Shown piece after piece: positions 1 to 11,351 of a DNA stretch of 64,000 bases. The notes under the pieces are model-generated. The model was given only the letters and a program-made list of their open reading frames with translations, had not been told where the DNA came from and made no database searches. Numbering within the stretch: the first letter of the stretch is position 1; each line of letters starts with the position of its first letter. The stretch is from Otis tarda (Eukaryota; Chordata; Aves; Otidiformes; Otididae): NCBI GenBank assembly GCA_026413225.1, contig CM048557.1, positions 67,322,987 to 67,386,986 of the forward strand. The letters run 5' to 3'. The position numbers and the translations under genes are program-made.

Positions 1-916
1 TGACACCAAAATGCACTGAAATCCCCTCTGTGATCGACAGAGGTGTCCAGGAGCACAGTTCAAAAATACGTGGCAAAATATGTTAAAAAAATAATGACAA
101 AACTCATGTTTTGCCCAGTATCCAACTGGTTCATCCCAATTCACGATCCCTCGTGCTCGGCCCTGCAGAGATCCTGGATCAAACCTTTGCACAAGTGCAG
201 CTCGGGCTGCGGCTTCAGCTGCAAGGCAGCTTTCTCCTCTTCCACCCAGTGCACAGCACGTTTTGGGGTCTGCAGCCACCAGCCCTCACCAGAGGAGATT
301 CTTCTGTGTTTTAACAGAAGTGTATTTCTTTTTCAATAAACAAATAACTGAGAAACATTTAAAGCCTGCAGCTCCTATGAGAGGCTGTGCAATCTCCCCC
401 CAGCCCCTGCCATATGGGCAGGTGACGAGCGGCAGCGTGTTCTTCCAGGTGCAGCTGGCACGGGTACAAAACGCTACAGGACGCCGGGGCTGCTGGCCAT
501 CCCTCCCCGTCACCGGGCAGGAGCGTGCCATCACCCGGCAAAGGCGGATCCGGCAGGAGCAGAAACAGCTTTTGCCCCCGTTGCAAAATCCCAAAACCAC
601 GTGCTGCAAAGCAGGAGGCGGCGACGCCAAGGGATCGCTGGATTTTTTCTTTCATCCAGCTGCAGATCAGAGCGTCACGAGCCAGATGAATTTCCCAGCT
701 CCGGGTCTTGGCAATTTAGCAAGCGTGGCGGGGGAGCAACATTTCCATGCACCGCGTTGGAGCTACCGCCCGCTCCAGCCCTGTTCTGACAGAATTACTA
801 TTAATACCCCCCAAAAATATTTGTGTTAGAAACCAAAAGGTTTACATAAACAGACGCTTTGGAAACAGTTTCTAAGTGATGAGAACAACAGCTTTAGATG
901 ATCAGTCACGACTCAC
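1..916 (-). other. SAMD4A: SAMD4A intron (partial, 3' part outside the window)
   Basis: The intron starts with the donor GTGAGT at 916. The short open frames seen here on both strands show no family resemblance and have no start or splice context. No repeat that I can name is present. Nothing else is supported. Confidence 0.8.
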
Positions 917-1002
917 CTCGTGGATTAGACATTTGTCTATGAGCTGTAAATAGGAACTTATATTCTCTTCGTCAGGTCGGGAAACTAAAAGTTGTGTGCA
1001 TA
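917..1002 (-). CDS. SAMD4A: SAMD4A exon encoding PHAT helices, 86 nt
   Basis: Two bases complete a Val codon, then come 28 codons: [20 protein letters not shown] and IDKCLIHE. This helical block of the PHAT region is highly conserved in vertebrate SAMD4A/B. The acceptor is a clean pyrimidine tract, tcttttcttttccag, before 1002. The donor GTGAGT starts at 916, after a complete Glu codon. The next expected segment, a basic helix starting around AFTETQKKR in mammals, is not found in positions 1-916, so the gene continues past the left edge of the window. Confidence 0.96.
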
Positions 1003-2390
1003 CTGGAAAAGAAAAGAAGAAAAACGGGCATGGGGACACTGAGCTGGGGTCCAGGGTGGGCCAACAAACACCTGTTTTGGATGACCTGTTTCCCTTGTCC
1101 CATGGGTGAGTCTTCTCATCAGCGATAAACACCCTTCCCCAAATCCTGTCCTGTATTTAGGGCCAGATTTTGTCCTCTGCTATGATGGTGTAAATCCAGA
1201 GTAACACCACTGGAATCATCAAAATTAGACGTGAGCAAACCAGGGGCACAGGATTATTCTCTTTTTCTAGGCAAGAACCAGAGCTCAAAGAGCTCCTGCT
1301 CCAAAATCTGCCCTCGCTGCAAATGGATCCTCATCTTTCCTGATGGATTTTAACCTCTTTTGGAATTAATGCCGTAAGAGCAAGTGGAAATGAGTTCCCA
1401 GAGAAATGAGTCTCTCCCGTCGCAACCCCCAGGCAGGGATGCCTTGAGGTCCAGGAGGACAGCTCGCCCAGGCACAGCTTGTGCCAGACATACAGCTCTG
1501 TGTACGACAAAGGCGTTTGCCACGGGCTGAATTCATCAGCAGGTTTAAAACGGGGCCAGGAACCCACCTTTGTCTGTGCATGCGGTCAATTAGCTGGTGA
1601 GAAATTTTTGCAGCAAGTTTTTACATAGAAAACACCTCATCTATCTTTTGTCAAAAAGCTCTAATATAAGGACAGGGCTGGGCAACCCAACAAGTTTTTC
1701 TGTTCCTGGTCTGTGAGCTCATGGATGAGACTCCCCTCCCCTCCTCCCCAGGGAGATGTCCCTTCATGCAGCCAGCACCGATGCCTCGGGTGCCAGGACA
1801 CATCCAAGCTCACAAAAATTTGCTGGAAGAGCCCCGTGTATGGCACAGGAGGTCGGTCCCTGCCTCACATCGCTCCTGTGTGCCTCTCAGTGTGTTAATC
1901 CTGATGCAAACCCCTGCATCTCGCACCAGCCATGGATCACCTGAGTAATTTGAGTGTCCTGCATCTAAATTTGGGCTTTAAAAAGGGGCTTGGGCCCAGC
2001 TGATTTGCACTCAGGACAGCTCACACTAAGCCCATGCACCAGTGCTACCCTCACACAAGCAGAGCAAGTCCAAGGGGTGCTGCTGAAAACCCCTCTGGAC
2101 CAGTGGGATGCTCTGAATAGGAAGGGATGCTAGCAGTCTTTGACTTGGGGCAGCCAGCCCATCCCATCACCACCCCTCCCAAAAATCACTGCCCACCTCC
2201 CAACCCACACTCTTACCTCTTACCACAGCATAATGGGGCCTCAAAAAATCATCAGGCCTACGACTGCGGCTTGCAGGGGCGCAGGGAAAGGCTGCTGCCA
2301 GCGCCGCCACCACACGCACCCTGCGCCAGAGCAGCTCTCCCTAGCGAGGACACCGATAACGAGCGACAGAAAGAAAAAAAAATCCCTCAC
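1003..2390 (-). other. SAMD4A: SAMD4A intron, 1388 nt
   Basis: Bounded by GTGAGG at 2390 and ...tttccag ending at 1003. The first 25 nt of the intron on the sense strand are U-rich. I see no repeat, RNA gene or convincing reading frame. Confidence 0.85.
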
Positions 2391-2685
2391 CTTTCCCCAT
2401 CACTCTGGTGAACTGTCCGGGCAGGTCACCTTCGGGCAACGGGGCCCCCCCCGACTCGCCCTCGCAGCCGGGTAAATGGTGCTGCTGCATCCCCCCGGCG
2501 GCAGAGTCCTTGCAGTCAGAGCCTTGGCTGTCTGAGCCGATCAGGGAAGAAGGGTGATGCGAGTCCGCGTCCCGGCTGTGCTCCTCCGCGCTTGAGTTTT
2601 GGGAAGAGTAGGCTTTGATGGGGGTGAGGATCATTTGGTGTAGTTCCTGCAGCGGGACACGCAAGTTGCCACCTTCCAGGATGTC
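2391..2685 (-). CDS. SAMD4A: SAMD4A exon encoding start of PHAT region plus variable linker, 295 nt
   Basis: It begins [19 protein letters not shown] and LTPIKAYSS, which continues the helical PHAT (pseudo-HEAT) region behind the SAM domain. A Ser/His/Gly/Asp-rich stretch follows ([31 protein letters not shown]). It ends with a conserved block, [17 protein letters not shown]. The two ends match mammalian SAMD4A closely, but the middle differs in sequence and length. The acceptor ccacag precedes 2685. The donor GTGAGG starts at 2390. The exon is 98 codons plus one base of a Val codon. The PHAT region is proposed to strengthen RNA binding and mediate protein contacts in fly Smaug (family knowledge); the linker probably loops out of the helical fold (inference). 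Confidence 0.96.
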
Positions 2686-5343
2686 CTGTGGATTCAAGCG
2701 GAGAGAAGAGGGTTTGTCTCTGCAGGGACAACAGGATGTCAGCTACAAACCAGATCCCTACCGTTATCTCCTAGAAAATCCCCAGCAACGCTGAGGGCCT
2801 CGCTCCTCCTCCAGGACCCTGCTGCAGCCCATGTTTAATTTACTGAGTCTTTCGCTAAGACCAGGGGAGTGTGGAGCCACTGCAGGGACTGCACCTGATT
2901 ACCAGTTGGACACATTCAGACCTGAATCCTCAGAGTTAAACGTGCCCTGTGAACCACTGGGACCCAAAACCAGCAACAATCCAGCTTCAGCATTTCCAAA
3001 TTTCCACCAGGAAGACGCAAATCCCATGAGAGCAACTGAGCCTGTGAGATTTCAATGCCCAGACCACGAGTATCCTGCTCCTTCCCCAGCAATCCCACAA
3101 TCACGACATTTCAGCCCTATTTAATGTCAATTATTATTATTTTTTTTAACATGGGCTTGTCTCCAGTTTCCAGCACTGCCTTCAGTTCTGGCTCTCCATT
3201 AACTGCTCTGCCCTAAAGAGCCTACAATCGCATCCTTACGCCCTGTGACCACCATTATAAATCCAGGACCACACCGGGATGCAGGAGCCCATCCCGCAGC
3301 GGCAAAGTGGGGACATCTCTATCCACACTGGGATGCGCCGGGTGAGTGGATGCAGATGGAAAAGGGAGGGTTTCAAGGGGAGCAGAGTATGTTGTGGTCA
3401 GACACAGAAGGTGAGACCCTGAGGCTGCACGCAAACTCAGACCCCTACACCAAAAACATTCAGCTTGGAGATCCTGGAGGAGGTCCACCGGGGAGGGAGA
3501 GGATTTGGGTACACCCCCAGCCTTGCTCTGGATCAAGAACTCCCTTTCTACAATCAGATCTTTCTCCCATTGATGGGAAATAATTCCATTTTGGTTTTAA
3601 GCCTGGACCAGAAGCGCTCGTTGCAGGCTCCTGCACAGTCTGGCTCATGGGATGCCGCTTGGAAAGAGGCAACTTTTAGGGTAAGTCCTGCTGCACCTAG
3701 GGAAGAGACACAAGTGAAGCACCGAAACGGTTGTTCACCCTAATTCCTGCTGCACGCCCAGCTCGCTCTTGGATGTCTCAACTCCACTTCTCTCGAAGAT
3801 CTGGCGTCAGTCTGCTGGGCATTGTTAGGGGAAAAAAACCCTGCTCTGCTAACCGGCAGAGAGGGGTGGAGCAGCTCTTTCCAAGAAAGCAGCAATCTTT
3901 AGCAGTGAGACACTGCCCAAAAAAATCAAGTTCCACACATGCTCTTGTTTAGCAAAAAAAAAAAAAAAAAAATTGGATGGGAAGCCTGGAAAACCAGAGA
4001 CACCTCCTCCCAAGTAAAGCAGCTCACAGGCAGCTCTGAGCCCCAGCAAAGCGGGACACGGTCACAGCCCCACAGCCCAAACCCACCCCACGAGCGCTCA
4101 AAAGCGGCCCCTGGCACCTCTCTCCCCTCTTTTACAGCGTGCGTGGCTGGTTTTGTCAGCTGAACCGGGCTGACCCTCCCGCACCGCGCCAAGTCAATCA
4201 ATACCATATTTCAAAACCCAGGCGGAGAAGCGGGGGAAGAGGCTGTGCAATCGCCTGGAAAACACATCGCCGAAGCAAGCGCAATCCAGCGGGCTGTCTC
4301 GTGGATTTAATAGGTATTATTAATATACGGAGGTAAATATGGCTTTATTAGCTCCTGCCGTACTCCACATACAAGCCCATATTATAAATAAATAGCGAAG
4401 CAGTGAGCTAACGAAAACACCAATAAATAGCAATACACCACAGAAGTATTTAAAAGCCCCTAGTGGGAGGTTCTGCGAGTTGCTGTTTGAAGAAGGTGCA
4501 ATTAAATATAATATAATATTGCGATAATAAATAGCGAGGGGTTGGCTGAGCTGCTCCCAGCCAGTCTGTGGTGCTGGTGCTTCTACAAGAGTCATTTCTG
4601 CAGAGTTTAAGCTTTTGTTGAAGAGAGAAAGAAGTTTCTGTTCGCTCTCCTCGGAAATTCAAGATGTTGCTCAGGCACGGACATGGATCTCTGGCTTTTT
4701 ACTCAGAGACAGGTTGCTCACATGATGCTCCAGAAAAGCACAGTGACCTTACAGACACTTGGAAATCCCATCTCTTTTGAGGATGGAGAGGTACGGGCAG
4801 GGCTCAGCGGTCTTTGTGCTGACTGCTGTGCACAGAGGGGTCTCCTGAGAGGGACAGCGGCATCGAGATGAGATGGGTGTGGCTGAGGGATAACCAGGGG
4901 TTAAAGGCTCTGCCCAGCTGGTTGTCCAGCAGCAGAGAGGACCACAGCAGCCGGTGCAGCTAGAGCTGGTCCTGCACCACGGCTCAGCAGATGGGCAACC
5001 ACCTTCCCAACAGTGGTGCTGGAATGGTGCCCTCCATCACCCGAAACTCAGGTGTTTCTGAGCGTCCTGGAGCTGGCCAGAGCTTGTACCAGTGCTGCAG
5101 GGTACATCCATCCCCGCTGCGTGACTGCCAGAGACGGATTTGGATGCAGTCTGTAAAATACAGCCCCAAATAAAACCTGCATCTCGTACAAAGTGTTTGA
5201 GACATCATTCAGATGCGGACAAGCCAACAACAGATTCCTCTGCAAAAGATCCCAACAACATGTGTAACCAAAGAGCGCTTCACCCCAGAATTAATTTCTG
5301 GCTTCTTGAAAAAGAGGAAATACAAGCGGTTGTGATTACTTAC
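2686..5343 (-). other. SAMD4A: SAMD4A intron, 2658 nt
   Basis: Bounded by GTAAGT at 5343 and ccacag at 2691-2686. It holds a run of 19 A (3954-3972) and a distinctive block at 4139-4540, listed separately, where a CpG-rich half meets an AT-rich half. The rest shows no gene or repeat that I recognise. Confidence 0.85.
4139..4540. promoter_or_regulatory. CpG-rich to AT-rich block with repeated ATAAATAGC words
   Basis: The first half (4139-4305) holds about 14 CpG dinucleotides. The second half is very AT-rich and contains ATAAATAGC three times (4388-4396, 4423-4431, 4527-4535), plus GTAAATA-type forkhead-like words. This sharp composition switch resembles deeply conserved intronic enhancers, but no conservation data are available here. 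Confidence 0.3.
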
Positions 5344-5430
5344 CCTTTCTAAAGATTTGAGCAGGTTTTGTCTTTCTTTTAGCTTTTGGATACTGATGAC
5401 TATTTTGTGTCTTGCACCTTTGGTAACGTT
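5344..5430 (-). CDS. SAMD4A: SAMD4A exon encoding second half of the SAM domain, 87 nt
   Basis: Exactly 29 codons: [19 protein letters not shown] and then [10 protein letters not shown]. The TKGARHKI turn and the long basic helix after it form the RNA-contacting face in Smaug/Vts1-type SAM domains (family knowledge; I did not model individual contacts). The basic residues expected there (K, R, K) are all present, so RNA binding should be intact. The acceptor gtttttgcag lies just before 5430. The donor GTAAGT starts at 5343 after a complete Arg codon. Both ends are phase 0, so skipping this exon would keep the frame but destroy the SAM fold. Confidence 0.97.
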
Positions 5431-5671
5431 CTGCAAAAACAGCATAAAACCTGGCGTTAACATTTCCACAGGACAGCCAGGTCAGCGCAAACCCTTCCTC
5501 CCCTGAACGAGAAGGGCTGCTATAAATTAATCCAATTTCTGAGTGCAGGGATTAGCGAGGGGCACAGAAAAGACAGTGAAGACATTAAAGAGGCGTTGGA
5601 GGCATCTCATCTACTGACCGCACAAGCATCGAGACCGCGGCTCACCGCTTTACGACTGACATGGGACATAC
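5431..5671 (-). other. SAMD4A: SAMD4A short intron inside the SAM domain, 241 nt
   Basis: Bounded by GTATGT at 5671 and gtttttgcag ending at 5431. It separates the two SAM-domain exons. Nothing else is seen in it. Confidence 0.9.
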
Positions 5672-5781
5672 CTGTGCCTCAAGCTGGCATTCGGTGAGGG
5701 CCATCATCTCCTCGTACGTCATCTGCGAGAAGAGGGCGGCGTACTTGTGCAGCCGGAGGCTCTTCAGCCAGGCTGGGACAT
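5672..5781 (-). CDS. SAMD4A: SAMD4A exon encoding first half of the SAM domain, 110 nt
   Basis: It encodes helices 1-3 of the sterile alpha motif domain: [19 protein letters not shown], then [26 protein letters not shown] is the signature start of the Smaug SAM domain. Unlike most SAM domains, which bind protein, this one binds RNA stem-loops with a CNGG-type loop (family knowledge). The acceptor cag precedes 5781; the first two bases complete an Asp codon begun by the 264-nt exon. The donor GTATGT starts at 5671, right after a complete Gln codon. The exon is 2 bases plus 36 codons with no stop. Only 241 nt of intron separates it from the second SAM exon. Confidence 0.97.
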
Positions 5782-6335
5782 CTGCAGGACAAGGGCAAGG
5801 AGATGAGAGCTCCTGTTTAGTTCATGATACCACTTCATGATGTGCAATAGCATCAACAACAAGACAAGGGGCTGATTACATGCCATCCACCATCCCACCG
5901 GTGCTTCAGACACCTTACTGAGCTTCACGGACCCTTTGGAGGACACAGTGCTACAAACAGTAGGAGGAACCAGCCCCTAGATGAGGGCATGTCCTCAGAG
6001 GTTGGGTATCTGGGACTAAGCCACCAGGAATTAGCTCATGAGGAGCTGGCATCGTGTCACTGCATGGGTAAGCTCCTTGCTGCCCGTTTCCTGGGAACGT
6101 GGGAACCACTGAAGTTGACAGTGTGGTCAAGCTTAGGACAAGCAAATGGCTGTTTTGCAGATTTATGGCGTGAAGGAAGATGGTATGTGCTAAAATTTAA
6201 ATGGCCGCTTGAAGAGAAATAAAGAGGTATTGTTTTTTTTTGAGCATGGAAAAATGACACGCCATCAAAGATGGTTCCACAACCCGTTTCAGAAGAATGA
6301 CTTGGGAACCTCAAAATGCATCAACTGAAATAACT

Positions 6336-6560
6336 TAGAGTCACACAATGGTTTGGGTTGGAAGGGACCTCTATAGGCCACCCAGTCCAAGCCCCCTGCC
6401 AGGAGCAGGGACATCTCCAACCAGATCAGGTTGCCCAGAGCCCCGGCCAACCTGGCCTGGAATGTTTCCAGGGATGGGGCATCCACCGCCTCTCTGGGCA
6501 ACCTGGGCCAGTGTGCCACCACCCTCAGTGTAAAAAATTTTCTCCTTCTTCCTTCCTACT
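6336..6560 (-). mobile_element. CR1 LINE 3'-end fragment
   Basis: On the plus strand this begins with a degraded octamer tail and then AATGGTTTGGGTTGGAAGGG, the reverse complement of the avian CR1 3' end. It continues through the typical stretch containing GGCCTGGAATGTTTCCAGGG. The element is a 5'-truncated insertion pointing the same way as SAMD4A. It shares about 195 bp with the copy at 14269-14617, differing at roughly 14 sites by eye. Confidence 0.93.
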
Positions 6561-8022
6561 CGTTATCTGCAGTGCAACACCTCTGTGCTTGGCCACATGC
6601 ATGGGTACCCAAAAATACTTTTACCCTCCTGACATCATTGTAATTTCACAGGGAGGGACTTGGGAGGGTGACCCTTCCTCTACAACATGCAAAACCCCAC
6701 CAGACCCCACGATGGTGTGTCCGCCACAGAAAAGGCAATGGGATACGAGCCTCCCCCACTCCAGCCTTGCTCAGCAGCTACTCAGGGCTTTGCAGGTTTG
6801 AGGGGCCCGTGGTGACACCCTACAAGAGAGGGGGGCCCTGCGCATATCTGTGCTGCCGCACAACACCGTACACGTGATAACGCTTTTGCTCTGCATCCTC
6901 AAGGCTTCAAATGCTGTGCCAAATTGGGACCAGCTTTATTTATTGGGACCAGCACCTACAACCCAGCAATAGCTCTGCCCTAGCCTACCGAGCTCAGGCG
7001 CTCTGCTCCCAGCAACACCTTTGTCTTTGTCCCCTTTCCACCAGCGAGACACCTGGGAGTGCCATCTCAACCCACACTGGGTGCAGTAACAGTAAAAAAA
7101 AACCAAAACCAACAGTGTTTCAATCCCAAACAGCACCAAACCCCATACCATTTGAGAGGGATTTCTACCCACTATGTGCTGGGGCTGCTGTGGGTGTTGC
7201 TGCTCTGCTCACCCTCCCCAAGACCAGCATGAAGACAACCTTCACGGCCACCTCCAATAACCTCCACTAACATAGCCAACCTCAAAGGTTTTCTAGGATG
7301 ATCCTGACTGCAAGGCATGAGGCCAGACTTGCTTCAAAACGGGATGAGATGACACCAGAAGGACAGTCCCACTGCTGGGACATCCCACAGTATGGGCGGT
7401 CTCTATCCAGAAAGCCCCACGCTGCTGAGTGCCAGGTGCAAGTCAAGGAGCATCACAAACCTCTTCCCAAACCAACATCTCGTCGCTGGAGGGGACAGGG
7501 CAAGATGGACCATTGGTTTGGTCACCTAAGGCAATTCTTACATCTGCCAGACTTCTCCTGCTGTCCACTGCCTGGGCTGACCCCAAATCTCACTCGCATC
7601 CAAGAGGAGGATGCAAACGGCCCCAAAATGCTGTGTTTCGCTCACACTTCCTGTCCTCTGACACACATCAAGATTCACGTTCCAAGGAAATTCCTCAAAT
7701 GCAGCAGAGAAGGAGATCAACCCCATACCAAATATGAGGGCAAAGCAGTTACTGAGCATGGACGGACTGAGCTTCACTGCTTTCCAAAAGTCCCAACATG
7801 CAACAAGTCCTAAATCTTGCTACCAGAGGCCTCTTAAACCAACCTTGTCTTTAGAAAAATGAAAAGCTATTAGCAGAAAGCCCTCTGTTTCCAACATGGG
7901 ACTGGCAGGCTTGGATCTCAACTTCATTTTAACACAAAACCACGTCATTTTAGTGATGACACATTAAAAGTCTACCTGGTCTTGCGTCCCCTGGGGACAT
8001 CTGCCTTTAGACCACATTCGCA

Positions 8023-8162
8023 CAGATGGCAAAGCCCACAGAGACACTTTCAGAAGAGACATGCAACCACATAGACATTAAATCCTACAGAAAACCCATC
8101 TCCAACCTTTCTTCTATCCCTCTGCACCGTTCTCCCTGGACCACCTCCTAATTCTGGGGAGC
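8023..8162 (+). repeat. Direct repeat copy A (pairs with 9703-9868)
   Basis: Positions 8023-8110 are identical over 88 bp to 9703-9790. Positions 8111-8162 match 9817-9868 with two substitutions. Copy A lacks a 26-bp segment found in copy B. The near-identity suggests a recent local duplication or gene conversion. It could also be two copies of an unrecognised mobile element; I see no terminal repeats or target-site duplications. Confidence 0.95.
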
Positions 8163-9702
8163 TAGGACGGTCCCAGGCCCCTCTTGTTGGTGGGATCGGC
8201 AATCCCAGGAGCGGGCTGAAGAGAAGCAACCAGGAGTTGCAAGGTCATCTAAGGGGATCTCATGGTCTTTGGAAAGTCAAACTTCCTAATGCTCCCCACG
8301 GAACAGTGAGCCACCCACCCGCAGAGCTATTTTTTAATCACCGATTACCGGGAGCTAATTGCAAAGTCATGGCACGGCTGTCAGAAACGCTGGGTCTGAT
8401 GCGAGCTGCAAAGTGAGGACTTCCACGCTTCTCACACACATTGTCCCCTACAGGCATCAAATGCCGGAGTTTGGCCAACACATGGAAATCTGGGTGCTGG
8501 CATGGAAATTAGGAAGGAAAACAACTCCCCCTGCCAACATATACACAGGACATCTTCTGAAGCACCCTTACAGCACACCATGCTCAGCCACGGAGTACTC
8601 ACAGCAGAAACCCTCAGCTCAACCCAAATCCTCCTCCCGGCACGCCCTGAGCCCTGCCCCAGGGTGGGATGGACAGACAGATGGACTGGCTCCTCAGGGA
8701 ACAAAGTGATCTCCTGGAGAAACCAGGAAAAAGCCAAAGGGTGCGTTTCCTTCAGCACAAAGACAGATGGAAAGGAGAGAAACAGGTGACATTAGGGGAG
8801 ACGAGCTGCTAAACCACGTCAGACGGAGGTCTGTTGTGGGTCTGGTTTCCCCACCACCCTCCTGGATGTGAAGGGTGTTAAAGAAGGAGCAAGCTGACCA
8901 GAGGCATGGGTGACACCAAGCCCCAAGAGCCTGCAGGCGCTCGGGGAGACGCGGCTGCAATTCAGAGAAGGGACTTGGCAAACTGAGCAACTGGGCTGGA
9001 TGAAATAAGATGCAACCCAATAAAAATGCACAAAGTTGTGCGTTTCTGTAGGAACAAGAAACGGCACAAATTGAGGGCAGGGAACGGGCAGTACTTTTCT
9101 TTTTGCAGGAAAGCTGTGGGGATACAATAGGTCATACACAGCCCATGGTGGCGTGTTACTTGAGGACGATGAGCTATACAGCCGCAGGAATCTGTCTGTA
9201 CTGTGAGTAAGTCTCTGCCCCTAAGTCCAGTTTTGGGCAACACATCTTCAATAAAACACAGACTTTCTGGACAAAATCCCATGGAGAGAAGCAAGAACAA
9301 CCCCAAGTTTAGAAAACATCATCTGGGAAGAAACTAGATTGGTTCATTCTAAAGAAAATACAGCAAAGGAGGGAGGCCATGACAGTCATAGACACCGGTG
9401 GCTTCAGACATCTGGTTTGCATGTCCCCGGACAGCGGGACAAAAGCAAACTGGCTGACTTAGCAGCGAGGGGAACCAGGTTTAGATGTTTGCAAACCTCC
9501 CCCCCGAGAAGGAGGATGCCCGGGAAGGGATGGCCCAAGGAAGGACAGCCACCTTCCCAGGGCAGCTGCATGCAGCAGCAAGGGGCTGTCTTAATACTTG
9601 GAGTTTATTAAACTGATTATTGCTTGTGGCAGCAGCGCCTTTGGGTTTTGCTGATTCGGTCATTCAGATCAACTGCACTGCACTGGGAAGTTTCTACCCA
9701 CG

Positions 9703-9868
9703 CAGATGGCAAAGCCCACAGAGACACTTTCAGAAGAGACATGCAACCACATAGACATTAAATCCTACAGAAAACCCATCTCCAACCTTTGCAGAGGTCA
9801 GAGCACAGAAGCAGCTCTTCTTTCCCTCTGCACCGTTCTCCCTGGACCACCTCCTAATTTTGGGGAGC
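9703..9868 (+). repeat. Direct repeat copy B (pairs with 8023-8162)
   Basis: Second copy, exactly 1680 bp downstream of copy A over the identical part. It contains an extra 26 bp at 9791-9816. A self-complementary segment starts 16 bp beyond its end (9884-9925). Confidence 0.95.
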
Positions 9869-9883
9869 AAACCCAATTGGGGA

Positions 9884-9925
9884 GCAGTTGGATACCCAAC
9901 TGCCCCGGAGCCGCAGTTGGGTATC
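9884..9925. repeat. Overlapping inverted repeats (two mutually exclusive hairpins)
   Basis: GATACCCAACTGC (9891-9903) is the exact complement of GCAGTTGGGTATC (9913-9925), giving a 13-bp stem with a 9-nt loop. The same middle arm also pairs with GCAGTTGG at 9884-9891 through CCAACTGC at 9896-9903, giving an 8-bp stem with a 4-nt loop. The two stems share bases and cannot coexist. Confidence 0.9.
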
Positions 9926-11295
9926 ACAGGGAGCCAAGCTACCTGCACTCTCCTCCCCAGCTCCATCAGCAGAAACCCAGAGAAACGCAATAAACCCCTT
10001 TGCACCACCAGCTCCCAAAAAGGGTCTTGTTGATCTGACAGACTGCAGGATCCAGCCCCAGGCATGGAAAGCCTTGGGAACCCTTCACGCTGATCACAGC
10101 TTGGTCTTCAACGTGCTCACGGTGACCTCTCAGAGCCAGCCTGCCCACTAGTCCACCATAAGGTCATGCAGGCAGCGAGAGCCTCAGGTAGGCACAGAGC
10201 CTGCAGCACTGCCGGAGATGAAACGCTCCCTGGCTGCGCTACCCAACTAGGCGTTCGTTAGTGAGCGGAGCCAGGCTCTGGGAGGCCACCAAGCTCAGAA
10301 AATTCTCCTGTCACAGCTACAGCCCACGGCCCCAACCCCAGAGCAACGTCCAGCCAGGGAGAGGGCCGAGCCCCGAGCATCTATCTCACAGGGGAACCGC
10401 GAGGGATTTTTTCATGCAATTATTTCACGCACATCAAAGTCATACAGCGCCAAGTCAAACGCAGTTCCACATTATGGAGATTTATACGTATCCAGATTTG
10501 TCTAGAATTAGAATAAGATCACACCTTGCGACTATTTTAAAAAACTGAGTATTTTCGTATTCTGATACACTCTCGGTCTTTACACAATAGAGTTGTTTCA
10601 CATTAATAAAACCTGCTGTTGTTTAAATCAGCCTCTGATAGCTGCGGGTTCATTTTGAGCCCTTCTGTCTGTTCAGGGGAATATACAGCCCAGTTTTTAC
10701 CTATTTATTCCTCTACAGCCTGAAATTCGCTCTCCATCTTTGACTGCAGCAACAGCATTTCGTTTCTGCCTTGTTTACTAACAGGATCACGTATTTTTAT
10801 TGCTAAAAGTCTCTGTGAAACACAGGCATAATGGGAAAAACAACTGAAATACACAGGGCAAACTCACTCCAAACAAGTATCCTAAGCCAAAACTTCACAA
10901 AATACTTGGTGGGTACCAAACACCGCAATGCTAAATCACAAGTGGCTTGCTAAACTTAGGCTAAGCTATTTTTCACCACAACAGAAAAAGAAAAAGAAAG
11001 AGAAAAGAACAGCACTCACAGCCAAAAGCCTCAGGCTATGGAAAAAATCCAGCTTTTTGGAAAGCTGGCTGCTTGCAGGATTTGAGGACAAAATCAGCCC
11101 ACGAGCACCCAACTACAAGACGTCAGATCAGGACCAGCTGCTGCTTAAAAGAAAAATCTAACTCATTCCCATAAACCTGAATTCCTAAGCTGGGAAGAAA
11201 TGCTAAAGGGCCCCGTTTGGTTACGAGGATTCTTGCCCAAAACCACCAACCGAGCCCCACGCTGCTGGGAAAACGGCTTTTCCCCTCCTGCCTCT

Positions 11296-11328
11296 GGGTG
11301 CTGGGTGCGGGGTGGAGGGTGGGGGGGG
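11296..11328. promoter_or_regulatory. G-quadruplex motif / C-rich splicing tract beside the 264-nt exon donor
   Basis: On the plus strand there are five G tracts (11296-11298, 11303-11305, 11309-11312, 11317-11319, 11321-11328) with loops of 1-4 nt. In the SAMD4A transcript the same bases form C runs from +24 to +56 after the donor at 11351. Poly-C binding proteins (hnRNP K/PCBP) use such tracts in splicing control (family knowledge). The role here is inferred. Confidence 0.45.
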
Positions 11329-11351
11329 AAGGCGTCTGGTTTTTCACTCAC

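Larger units (their letters stand above)
5782..11351 (-). other. SAMD4A: SAMD4A intron, 5570 nt
   Basis: Bounded by GTGAGT at 11351 and cag before 5781. It contains a CR1 3' fragment (6336-6560), a pair of near-identical direct repeats (8023-8162 and 9703-9868), a switch-like hairpin (9884-9925) and a C-rich tract near its 5' end (11296-11328). The 10400-10660 stretch is AT-rich and low in CpG, a texture like conserved noncoding DNA, but no specific element can be named. The open frames of up to 171 codons here lack any recognisable domain. Confidence 0.85.

Noticed and set aside
7298..7813. 171-codon frame on the plus strand
   Set aside because: No domain, no splice or promoter context, antisense in an intron.
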